Below are positions 44,007 through 52,489 of a stretch of DNA of 64,000 bases, one piece after another. Position 1 is the first letter of the stretch. Each line of letters starts with the position of its first letter. The stretch comes from Acidobacteriota bacterium. GTDB taxonomy: Bacteria > Acidobacteriota > Thermoanaerobaculia > Multivoradales > JAGPDF01. Below the pieces are notes generated by a model that had not been told where the DNA came from, ran no database searches, and saw nothing but the letters and a program-made list of their open reading frames with translations. A program made the translations under genes and the position numbers. The DNA lies in assembly GCA_014584695.1 (NCBI GenBank), contig JACTMI010000014.1, positions 124,001 through 188,000 of the forward strand, read 5' to 3'.

Positions 44007-46508
44007 TTGCGCGTGATCCCACTCGACTCGATCCGACGCCTGGGCACCCTCGTGGCGGTCGCCGGGCTCCTGGTGACGCTCGCCGGCTGCACGAGCTACC
44101 GGCTCCTGCGTCAGGCCGAAGCGGCGGAGGCCCGCGAGGACTGGGACGCCGCGGTCGTCCACTACCTCGATCTCGCCGCGCAGCAGCCGGCCAACGTGCG
44201 CTTCAAGTCGGCGCTGCTGCGCGCCAAGCTGCGCGCCTCCCAGGCCCACTTCTCGACCGGCCGCCGTTTCGCCGAGGCCGGCGTCCTGGAGCGGGCGCTG
44301 GTCGAGTACCAGCAGGCGGTGGCGCTCGATCCGACCAACCAGTACGCCCAGGTCGAGCTCGACAAGGTGCGGGCCGAGATGGACAAGACCCGCTCCTCGC
44401 CGGGCGTCAGCTCGACGCTCGACGAGCTCAAGCGCAAGACCCGCGACCTGCCCGCGCAGCCGCCGATTCTCAATCCACGCTCCAAGACGCCGATCTCGCT
44501 CGATTTTCCGAAGCCGGTCTCGATCTTCGACATCTACCGCGCACTCGGCAAGGCGTTCGGCATCAACGTGCTGTTCGACCCCCAGCTCAAGGACCAGGAG
44601 CTGGCGATCGAGCTGCGTGACGTCACGGCGCAGACCGCGCTCGAGACGCTGATGCGCTCGGCCGGGCACTTCTACAAGGTGATCGACGAGCACTCGATCC
44701 TGATCGCCGCCGACAACGCGCAGAACCGCAAGAACTACGAAGACCTGGTGATCCAGACCTTCTTCTTGTCGAACGCCGACGTCAAACAGGTGCTGACGCT
44801 GCTGCGCAGCCTGATCGGCGCCAAGAACGTCGCCACCAACGAGGAGCTCAACGCGGTCACCATCCGCGACACCGCCGACAAGGTCAAGGTCGCCCAGCGC
44901 ATCATCGAGGGGATCGACAAGTCGCGCTCGGAGGTGGTGGTCGACGTCGAGCTGATCCAGGTCAACACCACCAAGCTGCGCGAGATCGGTCTCTCCCTGT
45001 CGGCCAACCAGATCAGCCAGACGCTCGATCTGGGCGAGAACGTGCCGATCCGGCTCTCGGACCTGCGCTATCTCAACCAGAACAGCTGGGCGCTGACGCT
45101 GCCCTCGATCCTCTACGACTTCGTCAAGACCAACTCCGACGCCCAGCTGCTCGCCAAGCCGCAGCTGCGCATCTCCGAGGGCGAGAAGGGCAAGGTCCAC
45201 ATCGGCGATCGGGTGCCGATTCCGGTCACCTCCTTCAACACCGGCAACACCGTCGGCGGCGGCACCATCATTCCGATCACCTCCTTCCAGTACCAGGACA
45301 TCGGCATTCGCATCGACATCGAGCCACGCGTCCACCACAACAAGGAGGTCACGCTCAAGCTCCAGGTCGAGGTGTCGCAGATCTCCGGCTTCCAGGATGC
45401 CGGCGGCGGCCAGCGCCAGCCGATCATCGGCACCCGCACCATCGAGTCGACGATTCGGCTGAAGGACGGTGAGACGAACTTCCTGGCCGGCCTGATCCGC
45501 ACCGACGAGGCCAACTCGGAGTCGGGCATTCCGGGGCTCTCCGACATCCCGATTCTCGGACGCCTGTTCGGCAAGAGCACGGTCGACGTCAAGCGGACCG
45601 ACGTCATGCTGACGCTGACGCCGCACATCATCCGCACCCCCGACGTCACCGAGGGCGACCTGATGCCGATCTGGGTCGGCACCGAGTCGAACATCACCTT
45701 CCGCGGCGGCAGCCCGCGGGTGGAGTCGGACTCCGAGGGTCCATTCGACGAGGGCGGCGCCGACGCGGCGGTCGAGGAGAAGATCCGCGAGCAGGTCCAG
45801 CGGTTGCCGCGCGGCCTGCGCGCGGAGGGTGCGCGGCCGGCCGTGGGACCGTCGGCCGAGGGCACGACCCTCGCGCCCGGTGGCGCGCCGACGAACCCGT
45901 TCAGCCAGCCCCAGAAGCCGCCGCCGCCGGAGGAGGAAGAGGTGGCCCCGCCACCCGGGGGCGGTTTCGCCTCGCTGGGCGGGGGCGCGGGGGAGCCGCT
46001 CGAGCTGCTGGCGTCGGCGGTTTCGACCGCGCCGCGCGGCGACGCGGTGCGGCTCTCGCTCGAGCCCGCGGCCGTGTCGGTGGGGGCCGAGGACCGCTTC
46101 TCCCTCGAGCTGGCGGTGGAGGCGACCGCCGCGGTCTCCCATCTGCCGGTGACGCTGGTCTACGACCCGGCGCGATTGGCGGTCGAGCGGGTGGAGGCGG
46201 GGGGCTTCCTGGGCGGCGCCGGCGCCGCGGAGGTCCTGGCCGACACCTCGACCGCGGGCCAGGTCGTGCTCGGCGCCAGCCGGCTCGGGGACCGCGCCGG
46301 AGTGGCCGGCCGCGGCGCGGTCGCGACGATTCACTTCCGCGCCCTGTCCGCCGGCGCCGCGGAGGTGTCGATCGCCGCCCACCGGGTGATGGACCGCGAT
46401 CTCGCCGCGATCGGCGCCGTCGCGACGTCCGGCGCGCGGGTCGAGGTCCGGCCCGCGCTCGCGCCGGAATCGCCGCGAGCGCCGGAGGAGCCGCAGGAGA
46501 CGCCGTGA
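44007..46508 (+). CDS. gspD: Secretin (GspD/PilQ) with N-terminal TPR-like and C-terminal cohesin-like domains
   Basis: From the TTG at 44007 the product has 833 residues. The lipobox VTLAGC (Cys near residue 25) predicts a lipoprotein. Next are a TPR-like helical region (about 30-125: AEAREDWDAAVVHYLDLAAQQP, VLERALVEYQQAVALDP), N0/N1-type ring domains (about 165-325) and the secretin barrel (about 330-550, ending VMLTLTPHIIRTPDV). A Pro/Gly-rich linker (about 590-670) leads to a beta-sandwich domain (about 680-815: VSVGAEDRFSLELAVE, LVYDPARLAVERV, VATIHFRALSAGAAEVSI) that reads as a cohesin-like fold. It forms the outer-membrane channel of the machine. Confidence 0.9.
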   Translation: MRVIPLDSIRRLGTLVAVAGLLVTLAGCTSYRLLRQAEAAEAREDWDAAVVHYLDLAAQQPANVRFKSALLRAKLRASQAHFSTGRRFAEAGVLERALVEYQQAVALDPTNQYAQVELDKVRAEMDKTRSSPGVSSTLDELKRKTRDLPAQPPILNPRSKTPISLDFPKPVSIFDIYRALGKAFGINVLFDPQLKDQELAIELRDVTAQTALETLMRSAGHFYKVIDEHSILIAADNAQNRKNYEDLVIQTFFLSNADVKQVLTLLRSLIGAKNVATNEELNAVTIRDTADKVKVAQRIIEGIDKSRSEVVVDVELIQVNTTKLREIGLSLSANQISQTLDLGENVPIRLSDLRYLNQNSWALTLPSILYDFVKTNSDAQLLAKPQLRISEGEKGKVHIGDRVPIPVTSFNTGNTVGGGTIIPITSFQYQDIGIRIDIEPRVHHNKEVTLKLQVEVSQISGFQDAGGGQRQPIIGTRTIESTIRLKDGETNFLAGLIRTDEANSESGIPGLSDIPILGRLFGKSTVDVKRTDVMLTLTPHIIRTPDVTEGDLMPIWVGTESNITFRGGSPRVESDSEGPFDEGGADAAVEEKIREQVQRLPRGLRAEGARPAVGPSAEGTTLAPGGAPTNPFSQPQKPPPPEEEEVAPPPGGGFASLGGGAGEPLELLASAVSTAPRGDAVRLSLEPAAVSVGAEDRFSLELAVEATAAVSHLPVTLVYDPARLAVERVEAGGFLGGAGAAEVLADTSTAGQVVLGASRLGDRAGVAGRGAVATIHFRALSAGAAEVSIAAHRVMDRDLAAIGAVATSGARVEVRPALAPESPRAPEEPQETP

Positions 46509-46960
46509 GAGCCCAGCGCGGGTTCACGCTCACCGAGCTGGTGGTCGTCTGCGCGGTGATGGGCATCCTCGCCGGGGTCACGCTCCCTTCGGTCAAGTAC
46601 ACGCGCAAGCGGATGAAGGAGATGGAGCTCGCCTCGCAACTGCGCCAGATGCGCTCGGCGATCGACGAGTTCAAGCGCTACTCGGACGCCGGTCTGCTGT
46701 TGGTCGAGCTGGGCACGGACGGCTATCCGAAGGAGCTCGAGACGCTGGTCGAGGGGGTCGAAGTGGTCGGACAGATCGACAAGAAGATTCGCTTCTTGCG
46801 GCGAATTCCGGTCGATCCGATGACCGGCGAGGAGGAGTGGGGGTTGCGCAGCTATCAGGACGACTCCGATTCCTCTTCCTGGGGCGGCGAGAACGTCTTC
46901 GACGTCTATTCCCTCTCCGCGGGCACCGGTCTCAACGGCGTGCCCTATTCCGAGTGGTGA
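46505..46960 (+). CDS. Pseudopilin, GspG-like (first copy)
   Basis: The GTG at 46505 overlaps the secretin stop. The 151-residue protein begins MRAQRG then FTLTELVVVCAVMGILAGV, a class III prepilin signal cut after Gly6 with the conserved Glu5 of the mature protein. LASQLRQMRSAIDEFKRYSD and a short beta region follow (RRIPVDPMTGEEEWGLRSY), then GVPYSEW at the end. This resembles GspG major pseudopilins, which assemble into the short periplasmic filament. A second GspG-like gene overlaps its end by 4 bases. Confidence 0.9.
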   Translation: MRAQRGFTLTELVVVCAVMGILAGVTLPSVKYTRKRMKEMELASQLRQMRSAIDEFKRYSDAGLLLVELGTDGYPKELETLVEGVEVVGQIDKKIRFLRRIPVDPMTGEEEWGLRSYQDDSDSSSWGGENVFDVYSLSAGTGLNGVPYSEW

Positions 46961-47415
46961 AACGCGACATGATCCGCCCACCGAATCTGCTTTCGCGCCG
47001 CGCCGATCGCGGCTTCACCCTGCTCGAGCTGATCATCGTGGTCGCGATCATCGGCATCCTGGCCACCATCGCGATGCCGGCGCTCAAGGACATGCCGCGC
47101 CGGGCCCAGGAAGCGGTGCTCAAGACCAACCTGCACACGCTGCGCGACCTGATCGACCAGTACTACGGCGACAAGGGGCACTATCCGCCGAGCCTCGAGA
47201 CACTGGTAGAGCTCGGCTACGTTCGCGCCGTCCCCTACGATCCGATCACCAAGAGCAACGGCACCTGGGTGCTGATCTTCGATACCGACGCCGACCTCGC
47301 GGGCGGCGTGCCGGCCGAGACCGATCTGCCGGAGGGGGGCGAGCCGGGCATCATCGACGTCCGTTCCGGCTCCGAGGAGATCTCGCTCGACGGTGTCCCC
47401 TATGCCGAGTGGTAG
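46957..47415 (+). CDS. Pseudopilin, GspG-like (second copy)
   Basis: The GTG at 46957 overlaps the previous stop (GTGA) and gives 152 residues; an ATG at 46969 would give 148. The prepilin leader ends RADRG and the mature protein begins FTLLELIIVVAIIGILATIAMP with Glu5 present. LKTNLHTLRDLIDQYYGDKGHYPPSLETLVELGYVR and VPYDPITK are close to GspG. The tail [10 protein letters not shown] parallels the GVPYSEW end of the first copy, so the pair looks like a tandem duplication that has diverged. It is probably the other main filament subunit. Confidence 0.9.
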   Translation: MKRDMIRPPNLLSRRADRGFTLLELIIVVAIIGILATIAMPALKDMPRRAQEAVLKTNLHTLRDLIDQYYGDKGHYPPSLETLVELGYVRAVPYDPITKSNGTWVLIFDTDADLAGGVPAETDLPEGGEPGIIDVRSGSEEISLDGVPYAEW

Positions 47416-48211
47416 CTCGCGCGCCGGCGCGCGCGCCGAGACCGCCACGGGCCAGCGCGGTTACAGCCTGGTGGTGCTCGCGATGCTGATCACCGTCCTG
47501 CTGGTGTCGGTCGCCGCCGTGCTGCCGGCCTGGAGCGCGCAGATCCGCCGCGACCGCGAGCAGGAGGCGATCTCGCGCGGCCTCCAGTACGCCGAGGCGA
47601 TTCGCGTCTTCCAGCGCCGCTTCGGCCGGCTGCCGAACCGGCTCGAGGAGCTGATCGAGATCGAGCCGCGGTCGATCCGCCGGCTCTGGAAGGACCCGCT
47701 CGCCGCGGACGGCGGCTGGGCGGTGATCGTCCAGACGCCGCAGGGGGGGGTCCTCGCCGTCGACCCGAAGACCGGCCTGCCGATCGACCCGGTGGATCCC
47801 GGCGGGGGCCCGGCGGGGGAGCCTGGCGGCGGCCCCAGCGGCCCCGGCGGCGCACCGGCGACGGGGGGCACGCCGCAGCCGGTCGTGGGGCCGATTCGCG
47901 GGGTCAAGAGCCGCGCCAGCGGCGCGGCGTTCCAGAGCTTCTTCGGTGAGGAGAGCTACGAGCGCTGGGAGTTCACCGTCGACCTGCTGCTGCGGGCGAC
48001 CTCGACGCCCGCGCCCACCGGCCTGCCGCGCTGGAACGCCCTGAACCTGGGGCGGCCCTTCCGATTTCCGCCCCCGGGAGCCGTCGGGCCGACCGGAGGG
48101 ATGCCGCCGCCGCCCACCGGGCCCGCGCCGGGAGTCGGTCCCGGCCCGCGCCCGCGGCCGGCGCCCGGCCAGCCGCCGCCGCCAGGCACCAAGCCCGGAG
48201 GACCGGGGTGA
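47402..48211 (+). CDS. Minor pseudopilin-like protein lacking Glu5
   Basis: The ATG at 47402 lies within the end of the preceding gene and gives 269 residues. The leader ends ATGQRG and the hydrophobic stretch is [21 protein letters not shown], so a prepilin-peptidase site is plausible. The mature position 5 is Val instead of Glu, as in GspK-type tip subunits. [14 protein letters not shown]-like helix features and [12 protein letters not shown] resemble GspG-family N-domains. The last 100 residues are a Pro/Gly-rich low-complexity tail ([11 protein letters not shown] ... [15 protein letters not shown]). The tail may extend from the filament tip. Confidence 0.8.
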   Translation: MPSGSSRAGARAETATGQRGYSLVVLAMLITVLLVSVAAVLPAWSAQIRRDREQEAISRGLQYAEAIRVFQRRFGRLPNRLEELIEIEPRSIRRLWKDPLAADGGWAVIVQTPQGGVLAVDPKTGLPIDPVDPGGGPAGEPGGGPSGPGGAPATGGTPQPVVGPIRGVKSRASGAAFQSFFGEESYERWEFTVDLLLRATSTPAPTGLPRWNALNLGRPFRFPPPGAVGPTGGMPPPPTGPAPGVGPGPRPRPAPGQPPPPGTKPGGPG

Positions 48212-48669
48212 CGGCGAGCCATCCGTTGCGCGTGCCGGTCGAGCGGCTCGCGCACGGCGCCGATCTGCCGCTGCCCGACTACGCCACCGCCGGCAGCGCC
48301 GGCCTGGACCTGCGCGCCGCGGTCGCGGCCGACCTCGAGCTGGCGCCGGGCGCGCGCCACGCGGTCCCCACCGGCCTGCGCCTCGCCCTGCCCGCCGGCT
48401 TCGAAGGCCAGGTGCGGCCGCGCAGCGGGCTGGCGCTGCGCCATGGGGTGACCGTCGCCAATGCTCCGGGCACCATCGACAGCGACTATCGCGGCGAGAT
48501 CGCGGTTCTGCTCGTCAACCTCTCGGACCAGTCCTTCGTCATCCGGCGCGGCGACCGCGTGGCGCAGCTGGTGATCGCGCCGGTGGCACGGGCCCTGCTG
48601 GAAGAGGTCGAGACGCTCGAAATGACCGGGCGTGGCAGCGGCGGATTCGGCTCGACCGGCCGCGACTGA
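48208..48669 (+). CDS. dut: Deoxyuridine 5'-triphosphate nucleotidohydrolase (dUTPase)
   Basis: The GTG at 48208 overlaps the previous stop and gives 153 residues, a normal length for trimeric dUTPases. All five motifs are visible: [36 protein letters not shown] with the catalytic Asp, [10 protein letters not shown] and [11 protein letters not shown]. It hydrolyses dUTP to dUMP and pyrophosphate, limiting uracil in DNA and feeding dTMP synthesis. It is functionally unrelated to the secretion cluster but translationally coupled to its last gene. Confidence 0.96.
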   Translation: MTASHPLRVPVERLAHGADLPLPDYATAGSAGLDLRAAVAADLELAPGARHAVPTGLRLALPAGFEGQVRPRSGLALRHGVTVANAPGTIDSDYRGEIAVLLVNLSDQSFVIRRGDRVAQLVIAPVARALLEEVETLEMTGRGSGGFGSTGRD

Positions 48670-48687
48670 TCCGAAGGGAGCCCCGCG

Positions 48688-50565
48688 ATGCGCTTCACGA
48701 TCGCCGCCTGCGCGGCGACTGTCCTGTTGGCTGTGCCCGCCCGCGCCACGACGCCGCCTTCCGGCCGCGCGATCCTCGTCCACCTGCCCGGTGCCTCCAG
48801 CGCCGAGCTGGCCCGCTACGAGCGCGAGGGGCTGTTCGGCGAAGGGGGCTTCCGGCTCTTCTTCGAGCGCGGCGAAGTGGGACCGGGGCTGCGGCCGGTC
48901 GATCCGACCCTGCCGACGGCGAGCCTGATCGCCCTCTCTTCGGGCCGCAAGCCGGGCGAGGTCGGAGTGGTGGCGGGGCGGTTGCCGGGCTCGGGCGATC
49001 CGGGCGCCGCGGAAGCCGCCGAGGTCGATCCGTTGCCCGCGGGTGTCGATAGCCTGGCCGCGGCGGTCGTACGCGCTGGCGGCCGTGTCGGCGCCGTGCT
49101 CTGGCCGGGTCTCGACAATCGCGCCCTCGAGCGACGGGCCGAGTGGGGCTTGGCCGACCGCGACACCACGGGCTACCCCTCCCGCTCGCTCAAGCTGACC
49201 CGCTCGGAGTGGACCGACGAGCGCTACGGGCTCGGACCGGGGCCCTCGCTCTATTGGGCCTTGCCGCCGACGGTGCGGAGCTACTCGACGCCGCTCACCA
49301 CCGCCACGCCGTTCCAGCGGCCGCATCAGCGGGCCGACAAGATCTACGAGCTGGTCGCCATCGATCGGACCGACGACGGGGTCGAGAACTACGACGGCAT
49401 TCTGGTGAGCTCCAACGTCGATCCGAAGAAGGGCTTCGTGGGGATCGCCGAGCCCGGCGCCTGGTTCCGGCTCGAGCTCGGCGAACCGGGCGCCGACCGC
49501 CGCAGCTCGCCCGAGGTGGCCTGGATCAAGGTGATGGAGCTGCAGCCGGACCTCTCGGCGGCCCGCATCTACGTCTCGGGCACGGCTTTCGCCCGCGCCT
49601 ACCCGGCCTCGCTCGTGCGGGCGCTGGCGGCCGAGGGATGGGAGTGGGCGGGGCGGCTCGACGAGGCGGCGCTGGTCGAAGGACTCGCCGGCGGCTACGG
49701 CATCGACGAGCAGACCTTCGTCGAGCTGGTCGAGCGCTTCGCCGCGCGCGCGGTCGACGTCGCCCGCGCCGGCCTGCGCAGCTCGCCGCCGGACCTCGTC
49801 CTGCTGTCGCTGCCGGTGCTCGACGCCGTCGACCGGCGGACGCTCTTGGTCGACCCGCGCCAAGTGGGCTACCGGCAGGAGCTGGCGACGCGGCTCGCGG
49901 CGGCGCGGCGCGAGGTCTGGCGCGCGCTCGACCGCCAGATCGCCCGCCTGCTCGCCGACGTCGATCTCGGCACTACGGCGGTCTTCCTCGTCTCCGGCTA
50001 CGCCAACGTGCCGATCCACTCCGAAGTCGATGTGCGCGAAGCCCTGCGCAGCGCGCCCGGATTGGCCGAGCTGACCGGCCGCAGCGACCGGAGCGCGTAC
50101 GCGATCACCGCCGACGGCGGCGTCGCCCACCTCCGCCTCTCGGTCGCCGGGCGCGACTCCGGCGGCCTGCTCGAGCCCGCGCGGGCGCGGCGCCTGGCGC
50201 GGCGGACGCGCGATGCTCTCGAGGGGGTGCGCGACGGCGGCCAGCCGGTGTTCGAGCGGGTGCTGCTGCGCTCCCAGGCGAAGCGGTGGGGGTTGAACGT
50301 GCCGGCGAGCGGCGACGTCATCGCCTTAGCGCGGCCTGGCTACCGCCTCATGGCCGCGACGCCCGACGTGGTCGTGGTCGCACGCCGGGCAGGCGAGCTG
50401 GCCGCGCCCGGCTTCGCGGCCAGCGATCCCGCCAGCCAGGGTGTCTATCTCGCGGTGGGCTCCGGTGTGCGCCAGCGGCGGCTCGGCACCCCGCCGCGCG
50501 TGACCGAGGTCGCGGCGCGCGTCGCGCGCGCGATCGGCGTGCCGCCGCCAGGCGGCAAGCGCTGA
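48688..50565 (+). CDS. Exported alkaline-phosphatase-superfamily protein, probably catalytically degenerate
   Basis: An ATG at 48688 (RBS GAAGGGAG) opens a signal peptide (to about residue 21) and a 625-residue protein. RPVDPTLPTASLIALSSGRKPGEVGVVAG matches the nucleophile region of nucleotide pyrophosphatase/phosphodiesterase-type members of the alkaline phosphatase superfamily. The N-terminal metal-binding Asp is missing, however (ILVHLPGAS in place of an IxxDG pattern). The usual SDHG element is replaced by VSGYANVPIH. It may thus be a structural or binding protein. It is followed by the inverted-repeat element at 50.6 kb. Confidence 0.7.
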   Translation: MRFTIAACAATVLLAVPARATTPPSGRAILVHLPGASSAELARYEREGLFGEGGFRLFFERGEVGPGLRPVDPTLPTASLIALSSGRKPGEVGVVAGRLPGSGDPGAAEAAEVDPLPAGVDSLAAAVVRAGGRVGAVLWPGLDNRALERRAEWGLADRDTTGYPSRSLKLTRSEWTDERYGLGPGPSLYWALPPTVRSYSTPLTTATPFQRPHQRADKIYELVAIDRTDDGVENYDGILVSSNVDPKKGFVGIAEPGAWFRLELGEPGADRRSSPEVAWIKVMELQPDLSAARIYVSGTAFARAYPASLVRALAAEGWEWAGRLDEAALVEGLAGGYGIDEQTFVELVERFAARAVDVARAGLRSSPPDLVLLSLPVLDAVDRRTLLVDPRQVGYRQELATRLAAARREVWRALDRQIARLLADVDLGTTAVFLVSGYANVPIHSEVDVREALRSAPGLAELTGRSDRSAYAITADGGVAHLRLSVAGRDSGGLLEPARARRLARRTRDALEGVRDGGQPVFERVLLRSQAKRWGLNVPASGDVIALARPGYRLMAATPDVVVVARRAGELAAPGFAASDPASQGVYLAVGSGVRQRRLGTPPRVTEVAARVARAIGVPPPGGKR

Positions 50566-50577
50566 TCCGGCGGGCTC

Positions 50578-50758
50578 AGCCCGGAAACCTCAGTTGGCTT
50601 CTACTGCGAGGCCGGATCTGCCGGAGCTGACGTGCGTTCTCGCCCGTCGAAGCCTGCGGCGTATCGCCGGATACGCCTCGGCATCTCGGGGCTGCGAGCG
50701 CCCGTCCTCTCCGGCAGCTGCGGCCTCTCGCGACGAACCCAACTGAGATTTCCGGGCT
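50578..50758. repeat. Nested inverted-repeat element of about 180 bases
   Basis: Terminal arms of 24 bases (50578-50601 and 50735-50758) match with 2 differences when one is reverse-complemented; the consensus is AGCCCGGAAAYCTCAGTTGG followed by STTC. Inside, GAGGCCGGATCTGCCGGAGCTG near 50610 faces a related reverse complement near 50709-50727. At the centre GGCGTATC-GCCG-GATACGCC (50658-50677) is a perfect hairpin. No ORF of note lies within. The right end touches the stop codon of the minus-strand gene at 50758. It resembles a MITE- or REP-like element. Confidence 0.65.
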
Positions 50759-50967
50759 CAGGCCGGCCGGGCGGCGATCGCCTGGATCAGCTCGCGCACC
50801 AGGTCGCGCATCTCGGTGGTGTAGGTCGTCAGGTCGCGCACCCGGTCCTCGAGCTGCTCGAGCGACAGCCGGCCCGGGACCGAGCCGCGATGCCGGAGCT
50901 TGTGGCCGAGCCGGTCGTCGAGCAGCTCGAGCCGTTCGTAGACTTCCTTGAGTCGCTGCGGATCCAT
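50758..50967 (-). CDS. Small coiled-coil protein
   Basis: This 69-residue cytosolic-looking protein (MDPQRLKEVYERLELLDDRL ...) is almost entirely helical, with heptad-like Leu spacing and two halves: LKEVYERLELLDDRLGHKL and LEQLEDRVRDLTTYTTEMRDLVRELIQAI. It has no signal, membrane helix or metal motif. It starts 3 bases after the stop of a cytochrome lipoprotein gene, so it is probably co-transcribed as the last gene of the operon. I do not recognise a characterised family. Confidence 0.65.
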   Translation of the reverse strand: MDPQRLKEVYERLELLDDRLGHKLRHRGSVPGRLSLEQLEDRVRDLTTYTTEMRDLVRELIQAIAARPA

Positions 50968-50970
50968 CGG

Positions 50971-51306
50971 TCACCGCCCTTCCAGTTCGAGCACCCACTC
51001 GACCAGCATTTCGATGTCGCCCCGCTCGAGCTTGTGCGAGAAGCCGGGCATGGTCGCATAGCCGTAGGCGATGCGTTGATAGAGCGTGCCGCGGGTCGCG
51101 CCGGCGACGAGCTCGGAGCGGGTGAGGTCGACGCGCGGCTCGATGCCGCGGCGCGCCGGACTGCCGCGGCCGTCGGCGCCGTGGCAGGAGACGCAGTGCT
51201 CGCGCCACAGCTGCTCGACGGTCAATCCGGAGGTCGGGGCGCCGCAGGCGGCGAGGCCCGCGCCGAGCGGCAGGAACAGGGCGGCGACGAGCGCCGGCCC
51301 CCTCAA
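50971..51306 (-). CDS. Lipoprotein c-type cytochrome (second of pair)
   Basis: The TTG at 51306 overlaps the stop of the preceding cytochrome gene (TTGA) and gives 111 residues. The signal LVAALFLPLGAGLAACG predicts a lipid-anchored Cys near residue 18. One haem motif, CVSCH, follows in LWREHCVSCHGADGRGS, with a candidate axial Met in YATMPGFSHKLE. LERGDIEMLVEWVLELE is the usual C-terminal helix. It is a monohaem class I-type carrier. It forms a pair with the next upstream gene, which has a similar layout. Confidence 0.88.
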   Translation of the reverse strand: MRGPALVAALFLPLGAGLAACGAPTSGLTVEQLWREHCVSCHGADGRGSPARRGIEPRVDLTRSELVAGATRGTLYQRIAYGYATMPGFSHKLERGDIEMLVEWVLELEGR

Positions 51307-51653
51307 GGACTCTCCCCGCGCAACGAGGCGAGGTAGTCGAGCAGCGCCTTCATCTCTTCGCGCGAGAGCTGGTCGAAGGCCGGCATCTGGCCGAACACCC
51401 CCTCGCGCACCGCGCTCTCCCAGCCGTAGCGGTCGCCGCCGAAGTTCTTCCAGTAGTCGTCGGTCAGGTCCGCGGCGGCGTTGCCCATGAAACGCGGCGT
51501 GTTGCCGGCACCGTCGAGGCCGTGGCACTCGGCGCAGAGCTTGCGCCAGAGGCGCTCGCCCGGATCGCGCACGAACAGGTCGTCGCAGCCGCCGAGAGCC
51601 GCGGCGAGCGGCGCGGCCATCAGCAGCGCGGCGGCGGCTCGACGGGCCCTCAT
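51303..51653 (-). CDS. Lipoprotein c-type cytochrome (first of pair)
   Basis: The ATG at 51653 overlaps the SDR gene stop (ATGA) and gives 116 residues. The lipobox LGGC lies near residue 22. The haem motif CAECH appears in LWRKLCAECHGLDGAGNTPRF, and a candidate axial Met in VFGQMPAFDQLSREEMKALLDYLASL. It resembles the downstream cytochrome in size and arrangement, so the two may be an old tandem duplication. They are probably membrane-anchored periplasmic electron carriers. No oxidase or dehydrogenase gene lies nearby. Confidence 0.88.
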   Translation of the reverse strand: MRARRAAAALLMAAPLAAALGGCDDLFVRDPGERLWRKLCAECHGLDGAGNTPRFMGNAAADLTDDYWKNFGGDRYGWESAVREGVFGQMPAFDQLSREEMKALLDYLASLRGESP

Positions 51654-52420
51654 CGGGCGGGGCCCGCGTCCGCGGTGGCGGCCGGCCGCCGGTGGACCAG
51701 CATGGCCGTCGCCTGGTCCCGCGGCCGGATCACCAGCAGGTCGACGTCGACGTGCGACGGGCGGGTGGCGACCCAGGCGATCGCCTCGGCGACGTCCTCG
51801 GCGGCGAGCGGCGTCATCCCCTGGTAGACCTGGCGCGCGCGCTCGGCGTCGCCGCCGTGGCGCACCAGCGCGAACTCGGTCTCGGCCAGACCGGGCGCGA
51901 CTTGCGTCACGCGCACGGGCTGGCCGAGCAGCTCGAGGCGCAGCGTCCGGGTGAGCGCGTCGAGCGCGTGTTTCGAAGCGGTGTAACCGGCGCCCCCGGG
52001 GTAGACCTCGAAGCCGGCGATCGAACCCACGTTCACGATCAGCCCGTCGCCCGAGGCGACGAGCCGAGGCAGCAGCGCGCGCGTCATGCGCAGCGTGCCG
52101 AGCACGTTCAGCTCGAACATCGCCCGCCACTTGGCGAGATCGGCGCCGGCGATCGTCTCGGTGCCGAAAGCGTTGCCGGCGTTGTTGACCAGCAGGTCGA
52201 CCCGCTCGAGCCCGTCGCAGAAGGCGGCGACGCTCGCCTCGTCGGTGATGTCGAGCGGCCGACAGAGCGCTCCGAGCGGTTCGCCCACCGCGCGCACCCG
52301 CTCGAGCCGGCGCGCGCCCAGCACCAGGGAGAAGCCCTCGCGGGCGAGGGCTCGCGCCGCCGCCGCCCCGAACCCGGAGGAGGCCCCCGTCACCACCGCG
52401 ACCCGGCGCCGATCGGTCAT
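51650..52420 (-). CDS. SDR family oxidoreductase
   Basis: The chosen ATG at 52420 gives 256 residues starting MTDRRRVAVVTGASSGFGAA. It is a classical short-chain dehydrogenase: the TGASSGFG cofactor motif at the N-terminus, NNAGNAFG, the catalytic Ser in IVNVGSIAGFEVYPGG and the YTASK pair, then RVTQVAPGLAETEF. The ARRLERV segment after beta-2 favours NADP(H). This group resembles YdfG-type serine/3-hydroxy-acid dehydrogenases, although the substrate is not certain. It overlaps the cytochrome gene by 4 bases and lies 69 bases after endonuclease III. Confidence 0.92.
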   Translation of the reverse strand: MTDRRRVAVVTGASSGFGAAAARALAREGFSLVLGARRLERVRAVGEPLGALCRPLDITDEASVAAFCDGLERVDLLVNNAGNAFGTETIAGADLAKWRAMFELNVLGTLRMTRALLPRLVASGDGLIVNVGSIAGFEVYPGGAGYTASKHALDALTRTLRLELLGQPVRVTQVAPGLAETEFALVRHGGDAERARQVYQGMTPLAAEDVAEAIAWVATRPSHVDVDLLVIRPRDQATAMLVHRRPAATADAGPAR

Positions 52421-52489
52421 CGGGCGGGAGTGTAACCGAACCACCGGATGCCGGCGGCGCACCGCTTCACCGCCGCGCCGCGGGGCGAG

